A stretch of DNA of 59,970 nt from assembly GCA_028864975.1 (NCBI GenBank), contig JAGWLG010000021.1, positions 1-59,970 of the forward strand. Reading direction: 5' to 3'. This document shows, piece after piece, positions 16,901 through 26,000 of the stretch. Position 1 is the first letter of the stretch. Each line of letters opens with the position of its first letter. Source of the stretch: Thermoplasmata archaeon. GTDB taxonomy: Archaea > Thermoplasmatota > Thermoplasmata > Lutacidiplasmatales > UBA184. The notes beneath the pieces were generated by a model that was given only the letters and a program-made list of their open reading frames with translations, was not told the DNA's origin and searched no databases. A program made the position numbers and the translations under genes.

Positions 16901-19033
16901 GCGAACTTGACCTCGGTGGACATGGGGCAGGGGGTCACCTTCTCCACGACCGTCTCGGGCGGCTCCGGGGGTACGACGATCTCCTGGTCCGGCCTCACCA
17001 CGATCGGGTGCGCCTCGTCGAACATCTCCCTGCTCGCGTGCGTTCCGACGATCGCGGCCACGTCCACGATCACGGCGACGGTCACCGACAGCAACGGAGG
17101 GACCTCGACGAGCGCGAGCTTCTCGTTCACGGTCTACGCGGACCCAACGGCCTCCACCCCCGTTGCGACCCCCTCGACCGTGGAAGCGGGTCAGGCCACC
17201 TCCTTCGCGACGACCGCGAGCGGAGGCCACGGGACCTACAGCTACTATTGGTCGGGGCTCCCCACCGGCTGCTCGACCTCTAACGTGGACCCGCTCCCCT
17301 GCACGCCCAGCGCGGCCGGGACGAGCTCCGTCGCGGTCACGGTGATCGACGGGAACGGTTACCCTGTCCTCTCCTCCGCGCTCTCCTTCACGGTGAGCGC
17401 CGGTCCCTCGGTCACGACCCCGACGGCGACCCCCGCGGCCGTCGACGTGGGGCAGGGGACCACCCTCGCGGTGACGGCCTCCGGCGGCTCGGGCTCGTAC
17501 ACCTACGCATGGTCCGGCCTCCCCCCCGGCTGCAGCTCGTCCGCGACCTCGTTCATGTGCACCCCGACGGCGGCGGGGACGTTCCACGTCGGGATGAACA
17601 TCACGGACTCGGTGGGCGGCGCGAGCAAGAGCGGGCTCCTGACCCTCGTCGTGTCGCCCGCCCTGACGGTCCCGACCCCCTCGGTCGCCCCCTACCTGGT
17701 CGATGTCGGCGTCGCCGCGACGCTGACCTCCGCGGTCGGTGGAGGGGCCGGCGGGAACACCTACACCTGGTCCGGCCTCCCCTCCGGTTGCACCGGGGCC
17801 AACGCGGCCACGACCCCCTGCACGCCCTCGGCGGCGGGGGCCGCCTCGGTCACCCTCAAGGTCGTCGACGCGAACGGCTGGAGCGTGACGAGCGCCGCCT
17901 TCTCCTGGAACGTTCTCGCCGCTCCGACGCTTTCGACGCCTACCGGTAGCCCGAACCCCGTGACCGTCGGCGCCTCGCTGAGGATCTCTACGACGGCGAC
18001 CGTGGCCGCCCCCTGGGCCACCTACAGCTGGACCAGCCTCCCGACAGGGTGCACCGCCTCCAACGCGACCTCGATCACGTGCACTCCGACAGCCGCCGGG
18101 ACCTTCGCGACGAAGGTCTCGGTGGTCGACGGGGGCCATGGGAGCGCGACCAGTTCGGCGGCGTCGCTCGTGGTCAACCCCTCAGGGTCGGGCGGTCTCA
18201 CGGTGGGCCTCGTGGCGAGCCCCGCCACCCTCTACACAGGACAGACCACGACGCTCACCGGGACGGTCAGCGGCGGGAGCGCCCCTTACACCTACAGCTG
18301 GACCGGCCTCCCCGGCGGTTGCTCGAGCGCCAACACCGCGACCCTCTCGTGCACCCCGACCGCGTCGGGGACGGTCTCGGTGACCCTTTCCGTGACCGAC
18401 ACCGCAGGCCACTCAGGCTCCGCGAGCGCGTCCCTGACGGTCACCGCCTCTTCCGGGACCTTGACCGTCTCGCTCTCCGCGAGCCCGACGACGGTCACCA
18501 TAGGACAGTCGTCCGCCTTGACCGCGACGGTCAGCGCCGGGACGGCCCCGTACACCTACACCTGGACGGGGCTTCCGAGCGGCTGTTCGAGCTCGAACTC
18601 CGCGACCCTGTCGTGCGCCCCGGCCGCCTCCGGCACGTTCACCATCCACGTGAACGTGGCCGATAGCGCCGGCAAGTCAGGGTCGGCCCAGACCACGCTC
18701 ACGGTGAACCCCGGCCCCACCGCGGGCGGCAGCGGGGCTAACGTCTTCACCAACCCGTACCTCATTGTGGGCCTGATCGTGGCCGTCGTGGCGGTCCTCC
18801 TCCTGGTGCTCCTCCTGCGCAAGAAGAGACCCAAGCCGGCGGCGGCTCCCGAGCCGGCTCCTGCAGTCGGCGCGGCGGCCCCCTCCGCGGATGTCGCGGC
18901 GAGCCCGCCCCCCCCGCCCGCGCCCTCCCCTCCACCTCCTCCGGCGAGCCCTCCTGCCGAAGCTCCTCCTCCGCCGCCCGCGCCGGCGATGGGGGAGCCC
19001 CCCGCGCCGTGGCCGCCGCCCCCCATGGGATAG
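13949..19033 (+). CDS. Giant surface protein: propeller-like N-terminal domain, PKD/Ig-like repeats, C-terminal TM
   Basis: A 1694-residue exported protein. A signal helix lies at 28-46. After a low-complexity Ser/Pro linker, residues about 160-580 form a large propeller-like domain (SSGYVPPDVSMAVG, DPQVLYDTRGGGQFLLS, DYFTVAPDP), of the type seen in secreted sialidase-like or lectin-like archaeal proteins. Residues about 590-1590 hold roughly ten PKD/Ig-like domains of 85-95 residues, with starts like VDVGQTVTATATASGG and ends like CTPTAAGSFTVSVTVTDSNG; most carry a cysteine pair. One transmembrane helix (about 1604-1626) ends in RKKRPKP, and a Pro/Ala-rich tail of about 65 residues should lie in the cytoplasm. 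The role is probably adhesion or envelope structure. It converges on the His-heptad gene. Confidence 0.8.
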   Translation: MVPAAHARSPLAALTALSTLPVRRAVRTALWVLVVMVMLAPTSLARPVLPSAPTAPSVAPSGPLVGAASASPSGTSGLVAHSAHVGAAVVVPSVRDVLRDHPVACPLTPLPAPSSDLRTGVSSSVPSSLPLSLVPATMPCQAPTSASGGTDTSRLVPTTSIGASSGSTHFQGHPDTTSWAPGWQGITSASSGYVPPDVSMAVGRTQVVEAVNDVMQVWAKNGTVLATPFSFSTIFNVGNAAYGDPQVLYDTRGGGQFLLSVDDFTYGTVWLGISVTNDSLGGWYVYNLTAIPANDFLDRPVLGVSDTVIAYGGNVFTNVGGFVQAQWFAWDRAVLESGAAATGWYWYSAADSAVHPVPQWGANTTATQYYVCTTCGSGQILVYWVQWVPGVRGPWLNSTVYKWPALTAPPDAPQPGTSTTVSVALSGNQEMTGMWANGLLYFSFENSCSGPQGCPWYVSINTATNTVVQNYSYAGAPGNHVYYPATGTDLNGDQLMFHGWSSTSVYPTLEMLSRNRTYAANAYEGANEVYGTASDSYCGSGACRYGDYFTVAPDPDNPSVAWGAGEYIVSGLTWATWIGSVSQGVVPLAPPTASPAKLHADVGVPAKETLSDLNSQCNIRQIWWCTVQYDYGDGSAYNVTSCAGALAGLYPNILNETHTYWGIGNYTAGGASSYWDEYSGGVCVPANSQGGNALPEIPVAVNKDPFLTPWTQNATSIDVGQSVTFSSYAAGGWPTYTFAAYQSSPNFGCSGYVSGNMLGVTCAPTAAGTYHIWGSTTDSVGGLSPTLYAPAVVVYGRTSVSIGWSATTIDVGQTVTATATASGGTGTYTSYAWTPSSVNLGCAVSTTSTDGCTPTASGSYTIGAKVTDSNGGVSPLATSGTLTVDSAVTASTPAPNKWSVDVGGTVTFSTTPGGGSGTYSSYSWTPSSTNLGCATSTTASITCIPTAAGSFTVSVTVTDSNGGTATSTSASYTVFAVPTATTPSANLTSVDMGQGVTFSTTVSGGSGGTTISWSGLTTIGCASSNISLLACVPTIAATSTITATVTDSNGGTSTSASFSFTVYADPTASTPVATPSTVEAGQATSFATTASGGHGTYSYYWSGLPTGCSTSNVDPLPCTPSAAGTSSVAVTVIDGNGYPVLSSALSFTVSAGPSVTTPTATPAAVDVGQGTTLAVTASGGSGSYTYAWSGLPPGCSSSATSFMCTPTAAGTFHVGMNITDSVGGASKSGLLTLVVSPALTVPTPSVAPYLVDVGVAATLTSAVGGGAGGNTYTWSGLPSGCTGANAATTPCTPSAAGAASVTLKVVDANGWSVTSAAFSWNVLAAPTLSTPTGSPNPVTVGASLRISTTATVAAPWATYSWTSLPTGCTASNATSITCTPTAAGTFATKVSVVDGGHGSATSSAASLVVNPSGSGGLTVGLVASPATLYTGQTTTLTGTVSGGSAPYTYSWTGLPGGCSSANTATLSCTPTASGTVSVTLSVTDTAGHSGSASASLTVTASSGTLTVSLSASPTTVTIGQSSALTATVSAGTAPYTYTWTGLPSGCSSSNSATLSCAPAASGTFTIHVNVADSAGKSGSAQTTLTVNPGPTAGGSGANVFTNPYLIVGLIVAVVAVLLLVLLLRKKRPKPAAAPEPAPAVGAAAPSADVAASPPPPPAPSPPPPPASPPAEAPPPPPAPAMGEPPAPWPPPPMG

Positions 19034-19078
19034 GCGCGCCCGGGGTCCGGGGGCTGCCGAAGGGCGGCCTGCCTCGGA

Positions 19079-20893
19079 CTACCGGATCCGGTCCTCGCCG
19101 GGCCGCCGCTCCTTTCGCTCCGGCGAAGCCGGTGGAGGTGGGGGCGGAGCGGGGGCGAGGGGCGGAGCCGCTCGTGGGCGGTCGGGGTGGCTCACTACCG
19201 TGGGAAGCTCTGCCAGCGCCTCGCGCTCCTTGCTCGTGACCCTCAGGAAGAGGACCGGGCTCGCGAAAAGCTCGAAGCCCCGCCCCTGGGGATCATCCCG
19301 GACCTTGACCGACATCTGCGGGGGCAACCCCGAGACGTCGACCGCCTTCCCCTCGTTCTGCCAGGAGTGGATCATCGCCCCGACCAGCTTCTCGAGTGCC
19401 TCGCCATGCCCCGATGCGAAGAGGTTCACCGAGGCCACGCGTTTCTCCTCCGCGTCGTACACGACCACGGGCATGGTCTGCGCCTGCTTCTCCCGGTCCG
19501 CGCGCACGAGCGCCACCTCACGGGCGAGCGCCTCCCGGACCTGTTCGGAGTCGTCCATGTTCTTCTTCAGACGGGCGATCTCCTGGTCCCGTTCGAGCAG
19601 GCGCTGGTTCAGTCCCTGGACGATCTGCTTGATGGCCACAATGTCCGCGCCCTGCGTGTTGAACAGCCCGCGGTAGGCGTCGTGCTCGTGCGAAGTCGTC
19701 TCGTGCTCGTGCTCGGGCAGTTCGTGCTCGTGCTCGGCGACCTCGTGCTGGTGTTCGGGGAGAGGATGCTCGTGCTCCAGCGGTTCGTGCTTGTGCTCCG
19801 GAAGGTCGTGTTCATGGTCCACCACCTCGTGCTCGTGCTCGGCGATGGGATGCTCGTGCTCCGGTAGCGGGTGCTCGTGCTCCTCGGCCGGATGTTTGTG
19901 CTCGGGGAGCGCATGGTCGTGCTGGGGGAGATCGTGTTGGTGCTCTGGCAGGTCGTGCTCGTGTTCGGGGACCTCGTGCTCGTGGGGAGGGACCTCTCCC
20001 GCAGGGAGGGGCTCGGAGGGCGCGGCCGTCTCTCCATCGTCCGAATCGACGGCGGTCACGGTCTCCGGTTCTACGTCGCCTTGGACCTCCGCGGGGACGT
20101 CTGGCGAGGCCTCCGCGGTCGCCTCGACGGTCCCATCGGCGGTCGAGCCTGACGCCTCGGCGACGATCTGCGGGACCTGCTCAGGAGTTGCCTCGGGCAC
20201 CGGCTCCGGCTCCCCCTCGGGAGGCGCGGCCCCCCCCTCGCTGAGCACGGGGGGAGTGGGCGCAATGGCGGGCTCGGCGACGGTGGGTGGGGCCGCCACC
20301 GCGGCGCGAGGCGCTCCGATCGCTGGCGACCCAGGGGCTGACCATCCTGGAGGAGGGGGGGGAAGCGGATGCCCCACGGGGGGAGGGGCATGTCCCGAGA
20401 TGAGCGCCGAGATGGGCACGTCGGGCGCGGTGGGAACGGCCGTGTTCGGGAGCGGGGGGGAGGAGGGAGAAGGAGGGGAAGCGGTGGAAGGGGACGGCCC
20501 GGCCGGGCCCCCGGGGGGGGCCGAGGCAGTCGCAGGACGGACCGGGGGAGGGGGGACCGCGGTGGCTGCGGAGGGAGGGAACCGGGATGCGCCTCCCGGC
20601 GCCCCTCGGGGAGTGCCCTGGTCCGAGACCCACGGAGGAACGGAGGGGTCCGGGGCTCCCGGCGGGCGGGGAGGAGGCTTCGGAAGAGGGACGTTGTGGA
20701 CGCGGTTCTTGTGGGTGTCCAGCATACGGGAGGGTAGCTCCCGACCGCAGAACTCGCAAAGGGAGAACTCCAAGGGCTGGCTTCCGCTCGCTCCCGCCTG
20801 GGGACCGTAGCCCCCAGGATACCCCTGGGCCACGCTTCCCTGACGGAGGTGGGGGGGAAAAGGCTGACGGCTGCCGGGGGCGGCCTCGCCCAA
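19079..20893 (-). CDS. Zinc-finger, His-heptad and coiled-coil protein
   Basis: The 604-residue protein has four parts. Near residue 45 a C2H2-like finger (CEFCGRELPSRMLDTHKNRVH) may bind zinc. Residues about 70-300 are Pro/Ala-rich and disordered. About 300-405 comprise fifteen heptads of the form xPEHEHx, rich in His and Glu. Then comes a coiled coil (about 420-475), a small globular region (MPVVVYDAEEKRVASVNLF, MIHSWQNEGKAVDV) and a Pro-rich tail. No signal peptide is visible, so it is probably cytoplasmic. The start is a TTG; no ATG or GTG lies between it and the upstream gene's stop, and a later start would lose the finger. It follows the six-TM gene by 27 bases. Metal binding by the heptads is inference. 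Confidence 0.65.
   Translation of the reverse strand: MGEAAPGSRQPFPPHLRQGSVAQGYPGGYGPQAGASGSQPLEFSLCEFCGRELPSRMLDTHKNRVHNVPLPKPPPRPPGAPDPSVPPWVSDQGTPRGAPGGASRFPPSAATAVPPPPVRPATASAPPGGPAGPSPSTASPPSPSSPPLPNTAVPTAPDVPISALISGHAPPPVGHPLPPPPPGWSAPGSPAIGAPRAAVAAPPTVAEPAIAPTPPVLSEGGAAPPEGEPEPVPEATPEQVPQIVAEASGSTADGTVEATAEASPDVPAEVQGDVEPETVTAVDSDDGETAAPSEPLPAGEVPPHEHEVPEHEHDLPEHQHDLPQHDHALPEHKHPAEEHEHPLPEHEHPIAEHEHEVVDHEHDLPEHKHEPLEHEHPLPEHQHEVAEHEHELPEHEHETTSHEHDAYRGLFNTQGADIVAIKQIVQGLNQRLLERDQEIARLKKNMDDSEQVREALAREVALVRADREKQAQTMPVVVYDAEEKRVASVNLFASGHGEALEKLVGAMIHSWQNEGKAVDVSGLPPQMSVKVRDDPQGRGFELFASPVLFLRVTSKEREALAELPTVVSHPDRPRAAPPLAPAPPPPPPASPERKERRPGEDRIR
19681..19993 (-). repeat. Fifteen 21-bp repeats encoding His-Glu heptads
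   Basis: Within the protein encoded at 19079-20893, codons repeat with a 21-base period. They encode heptads such as LPEHEHE, VPEHEHD and LPEHKHP, about thirty histidines in all. Units differ at synonymous and hydrophobic positions but keep the H-x-H pair. Confidence 0.85.
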
Positions 20894-20920
20894 GAAATGC
20901 GTGCTTTCGCCGGGCGCGGC

Positions 20921-21658
20921 TCAGTGGGCCGTGGCGAGAAGGATCATCGTGGGGATGAGCGAGACCACGATGCCGACCCACCCAAGGGCGATGCCCAGCA
21001 CGAGGAGCTTGTAGGGACGGTCCATGGGGATACGGAAGGGGAGGGTCCAGCGGTCGCTCCATCGCTCTGCCACGAGCGCGACCCCGGCCAGGGTCCAGGC
21101 CGAGGCCACCAGAACCACGGGGACCAAGATCATGCTGACCGAGCTTCCGAGAAGGTAGCCGGCGGCGGTCCCGGTCGCGGACCCTGTAGCGGACCCCGTC
21201 GCGGACCCTGTCGCCGTCCCCTGCGCGAACCCGAAGCGGATCGTCGCCGTGATGACCACCGTGCCCACGGCAGCGAAGGCGACCCCGAGGATCGAGAAAC
21301 GACGTGGAAGGAAGCGGAGCTCGAAGCTCAGGATGACGAAGAGCCCCGCGAGGAAGAGCGCGATGGCGATGGCGTAGAAGACCGGGGAGTGGAACAGGAG
21401 CTCGTTGACCTGGAGCGGGTTCACGGTCAGGTAGGTCAGGTTGAAGAGCAGGGCGAAGAGCAGGTACTCCGCGTTCTTGGACGTGACCGGGTCCAGGCGC
21501 TCGTTGTGCATGTCCGACTCCGCGTGGTCGGCGGTCACCATCGCCCGGAGCGCGTTCGCGCGCGAGGTCGCGATGAACCACGTGAGCCCGGCGGCGACGG
21601 CCGCCGGGAAGAGCAGCGTCGTGATCAGGTAGGATTCCAGGGGATTGAGGGAGAACAT
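20921..21658 (-). CDS. Six-TM integral membrane protein
   Basis: The 245-residue protein has six predicted membrane helices: LITTLLFPAAVAAGLTWFIA, YLLFALLFNLTYLTV, VFYAIAIALFLAGLFVIL, ILGVAFAAVGTVVITATI, VSMILVPVVLVASAWTLAGV and LVLGIALGWVGIVVSLIPT. Between helices 4 and 5 lies a short Ala-Thr-Gly-Ser tandem repeat encoded by imperfect 12-bp units, probably a flexible loop. No transporter family is recognised. The ATG at 21658 is the first that gives a natural N-terminus; residues upstream look non-coding. It is probably co-transcribed with the His-heptad gene, so the two may act together, but no function is established. Confidence 0.7.
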   Translation of the reverse strand: MFSLNPLESYLITTLLFPAAVAAGLTWFIATSRANALRAMVTADHAESDMHNERLDPVTSKNAEYLLFALLFNLTYLTVNPLQVNELLFHSPVFYAIAIALFLAGLFVILSFELRFLPRRFSILGVAFAAVGTVVITATIRFGFAQGTATGSATGSATGSATGTAAGYLLGSSVSMILVPVVLVASAWTLAGVALVAERWSDRWTLPFRIPMDRPYKLLVLGIALGWVGIVVSLIPTMILLATAH

Positions 21659-21762
21659 GGTCCCGGCCTCGACGCCCCGCCCAAAGGGAGGGCACGGGCG
21701 ACTAATGGAACTTGTCGCCCGCCAGGAGGAGGGGTTCCTCCCGCATTCGACCGAAGTCCCCC

Positions 21763-22785
21763 CTACCACCGGAGCATCGCGGCGAGGCCGCCGTAGCCCT
21801 TGAGCAGGGCCCTCCCCTCGTCCGTGGCCGAGGAGATGAGGTGGGCCTTGGCCCCCGCGGCCTCCGCCTGGGCCACGAGCTCGGGGGCATCGTCACGGTC
21901 CTCGGAGATCAGCAGCGCGTCGACGCGACCCGAGGAGAGAGCCTCCTTCACCTGGGACTCTCCATAGGTGGCTTTCGAGCCGGTCCGGACCTCGGTCAAG
22001 AAGCGGCCCAGGACGGCCTTCTCTCTCGCCATCGCCATGTCCTGCCGCGTCTGCGAGGCGGCCTCCGAGAGCTCCTTGAGACCGTGCTCGTTGGTGTACC
22101 CTGTGGAGAAGAGGGGGGTCACGATCTTCTGCCGGATCCGGTAGTCGAGCTCCCCGCGCTCCACGAAGTCCTCCTTCATCGCCCCAGGCCCCCCCACGAA
22201 GACCCCGAGGACGTTGTCGATCTCGGAGAGGAAGATGCGGTTCGACCGCTCACCGACCTTCCTCAACCAACCGAGGGTCTCGCCTTCCATGATGCGCTGG
22301 AAGCGCTGCGCACTCTGTCCACCCATGTGGTGCTTTCCCATGAGATTACTTTCGAAAGAGTCGACTTCAGCGATTCTAGTCCCACGGAGCCATCCAAAAC
22401 TGGCCTCGGCTCGATCCATGACGATGAGACCGTACACCTCCGGGTCGCGCGCCATCGCCTCCAGGGGGTCGAGCACGAAACCGGAGCCGCACCGGTAGAG
22501 GTAGGTCTGGACCGGGTCAGGGGGTTCGATAATGATCTCCTCGTCCCCTCCCACGAAACAAGCGAGACCGTGAGGAGGGGTCTCCTTGAACTGACGGAGG
22601 AGCGAGGTGAGCCGACCTAGCGCGGTCGTGATCGCGGTTCGGGTCTGGCGGCTCTTGACGTTCTCGGCCTGGACCGCTTCCGACTGGATGCGGGCCGTCG
22701 CATCCTCGACGCGTCGGCTGGGCGGCACGTAGAGCGTGACCATCTCGTTCGGACGGCCCTTGACCTCGGAGAGGTGCTTCAGCAA
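21763..22785 (-). CDS. prf1: Archaeal peptide chain release factor aRF1 (short form)
   Basis: The 340-residue protein has the release-factor layout. Domain 1 starts with KGRPNEMVTLYVPP and carries the codon-recognition motifs ENVKS (usually NIKS) and YRCGSGF (YxCxxxF). Domain 2 has KHHMGGQSAQRF with the catalytic GGQ, which triggers peptidyl-tRNA hydrolysis at stop codons. Domain 3 ends LLISEDRD ... HLISSATDEGRALLKGYGGLAAMLRW. Family members are usually about 410 residues; the deficit corresponds to the zinc-binding minidomain missing between LLISED and the last helix. NIKS reads NVKS and the GT before the first strand reads PN. The start is taken as TTG at 22785, because the frame contains no ATG or GTG before the conserved region. 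It may be the main factor or a divergent paralogue. Confidence 0.85.
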   Translation of the reverse strand: MLKHLSEVKGRPNEMVTLYVPPSRRVEDATARIQSEAVQAENVKSRQTRTAITTALGRLTSLLRQFKETPPHGLACFVGGDEEIIIEPPDPVQTYLYRCGSGFVLDPLEAMARDPEVYGLIVMDRAEASFGWLRGTRIAEVDSFESNLMGKHHMGGQSAQRFQRIMEGETLGWLRKVGERSNRIFLSEIDNVLGVFVGGPGAMKEDFVERGELDYRIRQKIVTPLFSTGYTNEHGLKELSEAASQTRQDMAMAREKAVLGRFLTEVRTGSKATYGESQVKEALSSGRVDALLISEDRDDAPELVAQAEAAGAKAHLISSATDEGRALLKGYGGLAAMLRW

Positions 22786-23018
22786 CCGTCGAAGACGGAG
22801 ACGAGAAGCCTCAGGGGTCGTCCCGGCCCCGCCGAGTCAGTCGGAAGGAGCGGGGGCGGAGGAAGAGTTTGTCGGCATGGTTCACCGGGTCGGGTGACGG
22901 AAGGAGGAGCCAGAGTATTTCTCCGTTCGGGAGCGATCGTCACGCGCCGCCGGGGGGCCCCGGTCCTTCGCCGGGGCAGGGGTCGGGATCCTAGCCCCTC
23001 GGGCGAGCGAGACCCGAA

Positions 23019-26000
23019 CTAGACGTTCAGCCCCGCGCCGCACGACGAGCATGCGGTCGCCTCGCGATCGTTGCTTGCCCCGCATTCCGAGCAAAAGATC
23101 GGCGTCTTGGACCCCGCGTTGGACGAGGAGATCGGCCCCCCCGGTGGGAACGGAGCCTCTGAGGAAGGTTTCGGGAGGTTCGTCGCGGGAATGGCCGAGT
23201 AAGGGGTCGGGTTCGGGACGTCCGAAGGTGGCGGAGCGGAGGACGGAGGGGGTGGGGAGGTCGCGACAGGCGGCGGGGCGGCCGCGGCCCCGGGCCCGGA
23301 AGGAACGCTCGGAACGGACAACGAGGGCTCGCTCACGGGGGGTTCTGCTCGAGGGCGGACCCCGCCCTTCCGCCGCCGCAGGAGCATGAGGAGCAGCGCG
23401 ATGACCACGACGATGGCCAGGGCCCCGAAGAGCCCGTAGGCCTCGATCGAGGGCAGCCCGAGGATCTTCCCTCCCCCTCCGCTCGAAGCCACGGTCACCG
23501 TTACGGCGGCCGAGCTCGACCCCCCCGCCGAGTCGTTGGCCCAGACGCGCACCGTATAGGTGCCCGCGGCCGAGAAGGTGTGGGAGGCCGTGGCTCCGCT
23601 CCCGCGCCCTCCGTCCCCGAACCTCCACGTGTAGGTGAGCGGCGCGGTCCCTCCCGACGCCGTCGCGGAGAACGCGAAAGAGGTAGAGGTGTCGCCACTC
23701 GTCGGGCTTGCGGAGGCCGTGACCGCGACCGCCGAGTTCACGGTGAGGCTAAGGGCGGGAGATACGACGGACCGACCGTTAGCGTCCTTCACCTCGACGG
23801 CGACCGAGAACGTTCCGGCGGCCGTCGGGGTGCAGGAGAAGCTCGCCCCGGAGCCGGTGCACCCCGCAGGGAGGCCGGTCCAGATGTACGTGTCCCCTCC
23901 CGAACCCCCGCTCGAGGCGGAACTGAGGGTCGTCGTGCCCCCGACGTCCAGCGTCGAAGGGCTCGCCGTGGGGGCGGGGACGGAGAGCGCCGGGGAGACC
24001 GTCAGCGCGGCGGAGGTCGATGCCGAGGAGGCCCCTCCGTTCGCGTCCGTGACCGTTACGCTCACCGTATAGCTACCGGCGGCCGTCGGCACGCAGGTGA
24101 TCGTGGCCGCGTTGGCGAGGGCGCATCCCAGAGCGGAGGCGCTCTCCGTCCACGTGTAGGTGGCGATGGCGCCGCTCCCTCCCCACGCGTCCACGGTGAA
24201 GTTCACGGACTGGCCGACGTCCACCGAGGCGGGGACCCCCAGGGGCCGACCCGCGACCGGTAGACCGAAGACCTCGAAGTTGGAGGAGGTCGCGGAGGCC
24301 GAGACGACCCCGTTGGAGTCGGTCACCGTCACGGCGACCGTGTAGTTCCCCGCGGTCGTCGGCGAACAGGTGATCTTGGCGGCGTTCGCGAGCACGCAGC
24401 CGAGCCCCGTTCCGCTCTCCGTCCACGCGTAGGTGGTGTAGGTCCCGCTGCCGCCCGAGGCGGTGGTCGTGAAGGAGACCGAGCCCCCGACGTCCACCGA
24501 GGCCGGGCTCGCCGCCGGCGGGCTCACCGACGGGGTCCCGAGCACCGTGAACGAGGCCGTGGCGGTGTTCCCTGCGAGGTCGGTGGCCGTGAACGTGGTC
24601 GCCCCCGGGGAAGCAGAGCCCGGCAGCACGAACGAGCAGGAGAAGGAGCCCGTCGGGCCCGAGGTCCCCTGGCAGGCTGTACCTCCCGTCCAGAGGACGC
24701 CAACCGTGGAGCTGGCTGCGAACCCGCTGCCGATGAAGGCGACCGTGGTTCCCGCGGCGCCGGAAGTGGGGGACGTGGTCAGCAAGGAGGTCACGGTGAA
24801 CGTGGCGGTGGCGCTGTTGGAGGAGGCGTCCGTCGCCGTGAGGAGCAGCGCCCCCGCGACGGTCGGCTTCAGGACGAACGTACAGGTGAACGCCCCGCTG
24901 GTCCCCGTAGTCGCGGTGCAGGGGGTCCCGCCCGCCCAGTTGACGGAGACGGCGGAGGTGGCGGCGAACCCTTCCCCCGAGAGGACGACCGAGGTCCCGA
25001 CAGGTCCTGAGGTCGGCGCGACGGAGAGGGACGGGGTCACCGTGAACGTCGTCGAGGCGCTGTTCGACCCCGAGTCCGTCGCGGTGAAGGTCAGGGCCCC
25101 GGCGGGTGCGGGCGTCAGCGCGAAGGTGCAGGTGAACGAGCCGACGGCCGAGCTCGTGGCCGAGCACGCCGTCCCTCCCGTCCAGGAGACCACGGTCGTC
25201 GAGCTCGCCGCAAAGCCGGTCCCGGAGAAGACGAGCGAGCTGCCGACCGTCCCGCTCCCGGGCGCGACCGACACCGACGGAAGGACCGTGAAAGACGCGG
25301 TCGCCGTGTTCGAGGCGGCGTCCGTCGCCGTGAAGGTGATGCTCCCGGCGGGGCTCGGGGGTACGGCGAACGTGCAGGAGAAGCCGCCGGAGGCGGACGA
25401 GGTGGCCGTGCAGGCGCTGCCTCCCGACCAGCTCACCGTGACCGCCGAGGTGGCGGCGAAGCCGCTCCCGGTGAACGTGAGCGTCACCGGCAGCGTCGAG
25501 GAGACGGGCGAAACGCCCAGTGCCGGGGTGACCGTGAAGGTCGCAGCGGCCGAGTCGGACGAGGCGTCCGTCGCGGTGAACGTGTACGGGCCCGCGGCAG
25601 CGGCGGTCAGGGCGAAGGAGCAGCTGAAGGACCCCGTGGCCGAGCTCGTCGCGGTGCAGGCGGTCCCTCCCGACCAGCTGACGGCCAGGGCCGAGGTGGC
25701 CGCGAAGCCGGTCCCGGAGAAGGTGATCGAGGTCCCCACCGGTCCTGAGGTAGGGCTGGCCGAGAGGGCAGGGGTCACCGTGAACGTCGTCGAGGCGCTC
25801 GTTCCGGCCCCGTCGGTCCCGGTGAAGGTGACCGCGCCGGCGGGCACCGCCGGGAGCGTGAACGAGCAGCTGAAGGTCCCGGTGGCGGTGGTCGTGCCGC
25901 TGCAGGCGGTCCCGCCGCTCCAGGTCACCGTGAACGACGAGGTTGGGGCATACCCTCCCGCGGTGAAGGCGAGCGAGGTCCCAACGGGGCCGGAGGCCGG

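Noticed and set aside
19681..19993. The 21-bp repeats as a CRISPR-like array.
   Set aside because: There are no spacers; the repeats are codons of the His-heptad protein in a continuous frame.
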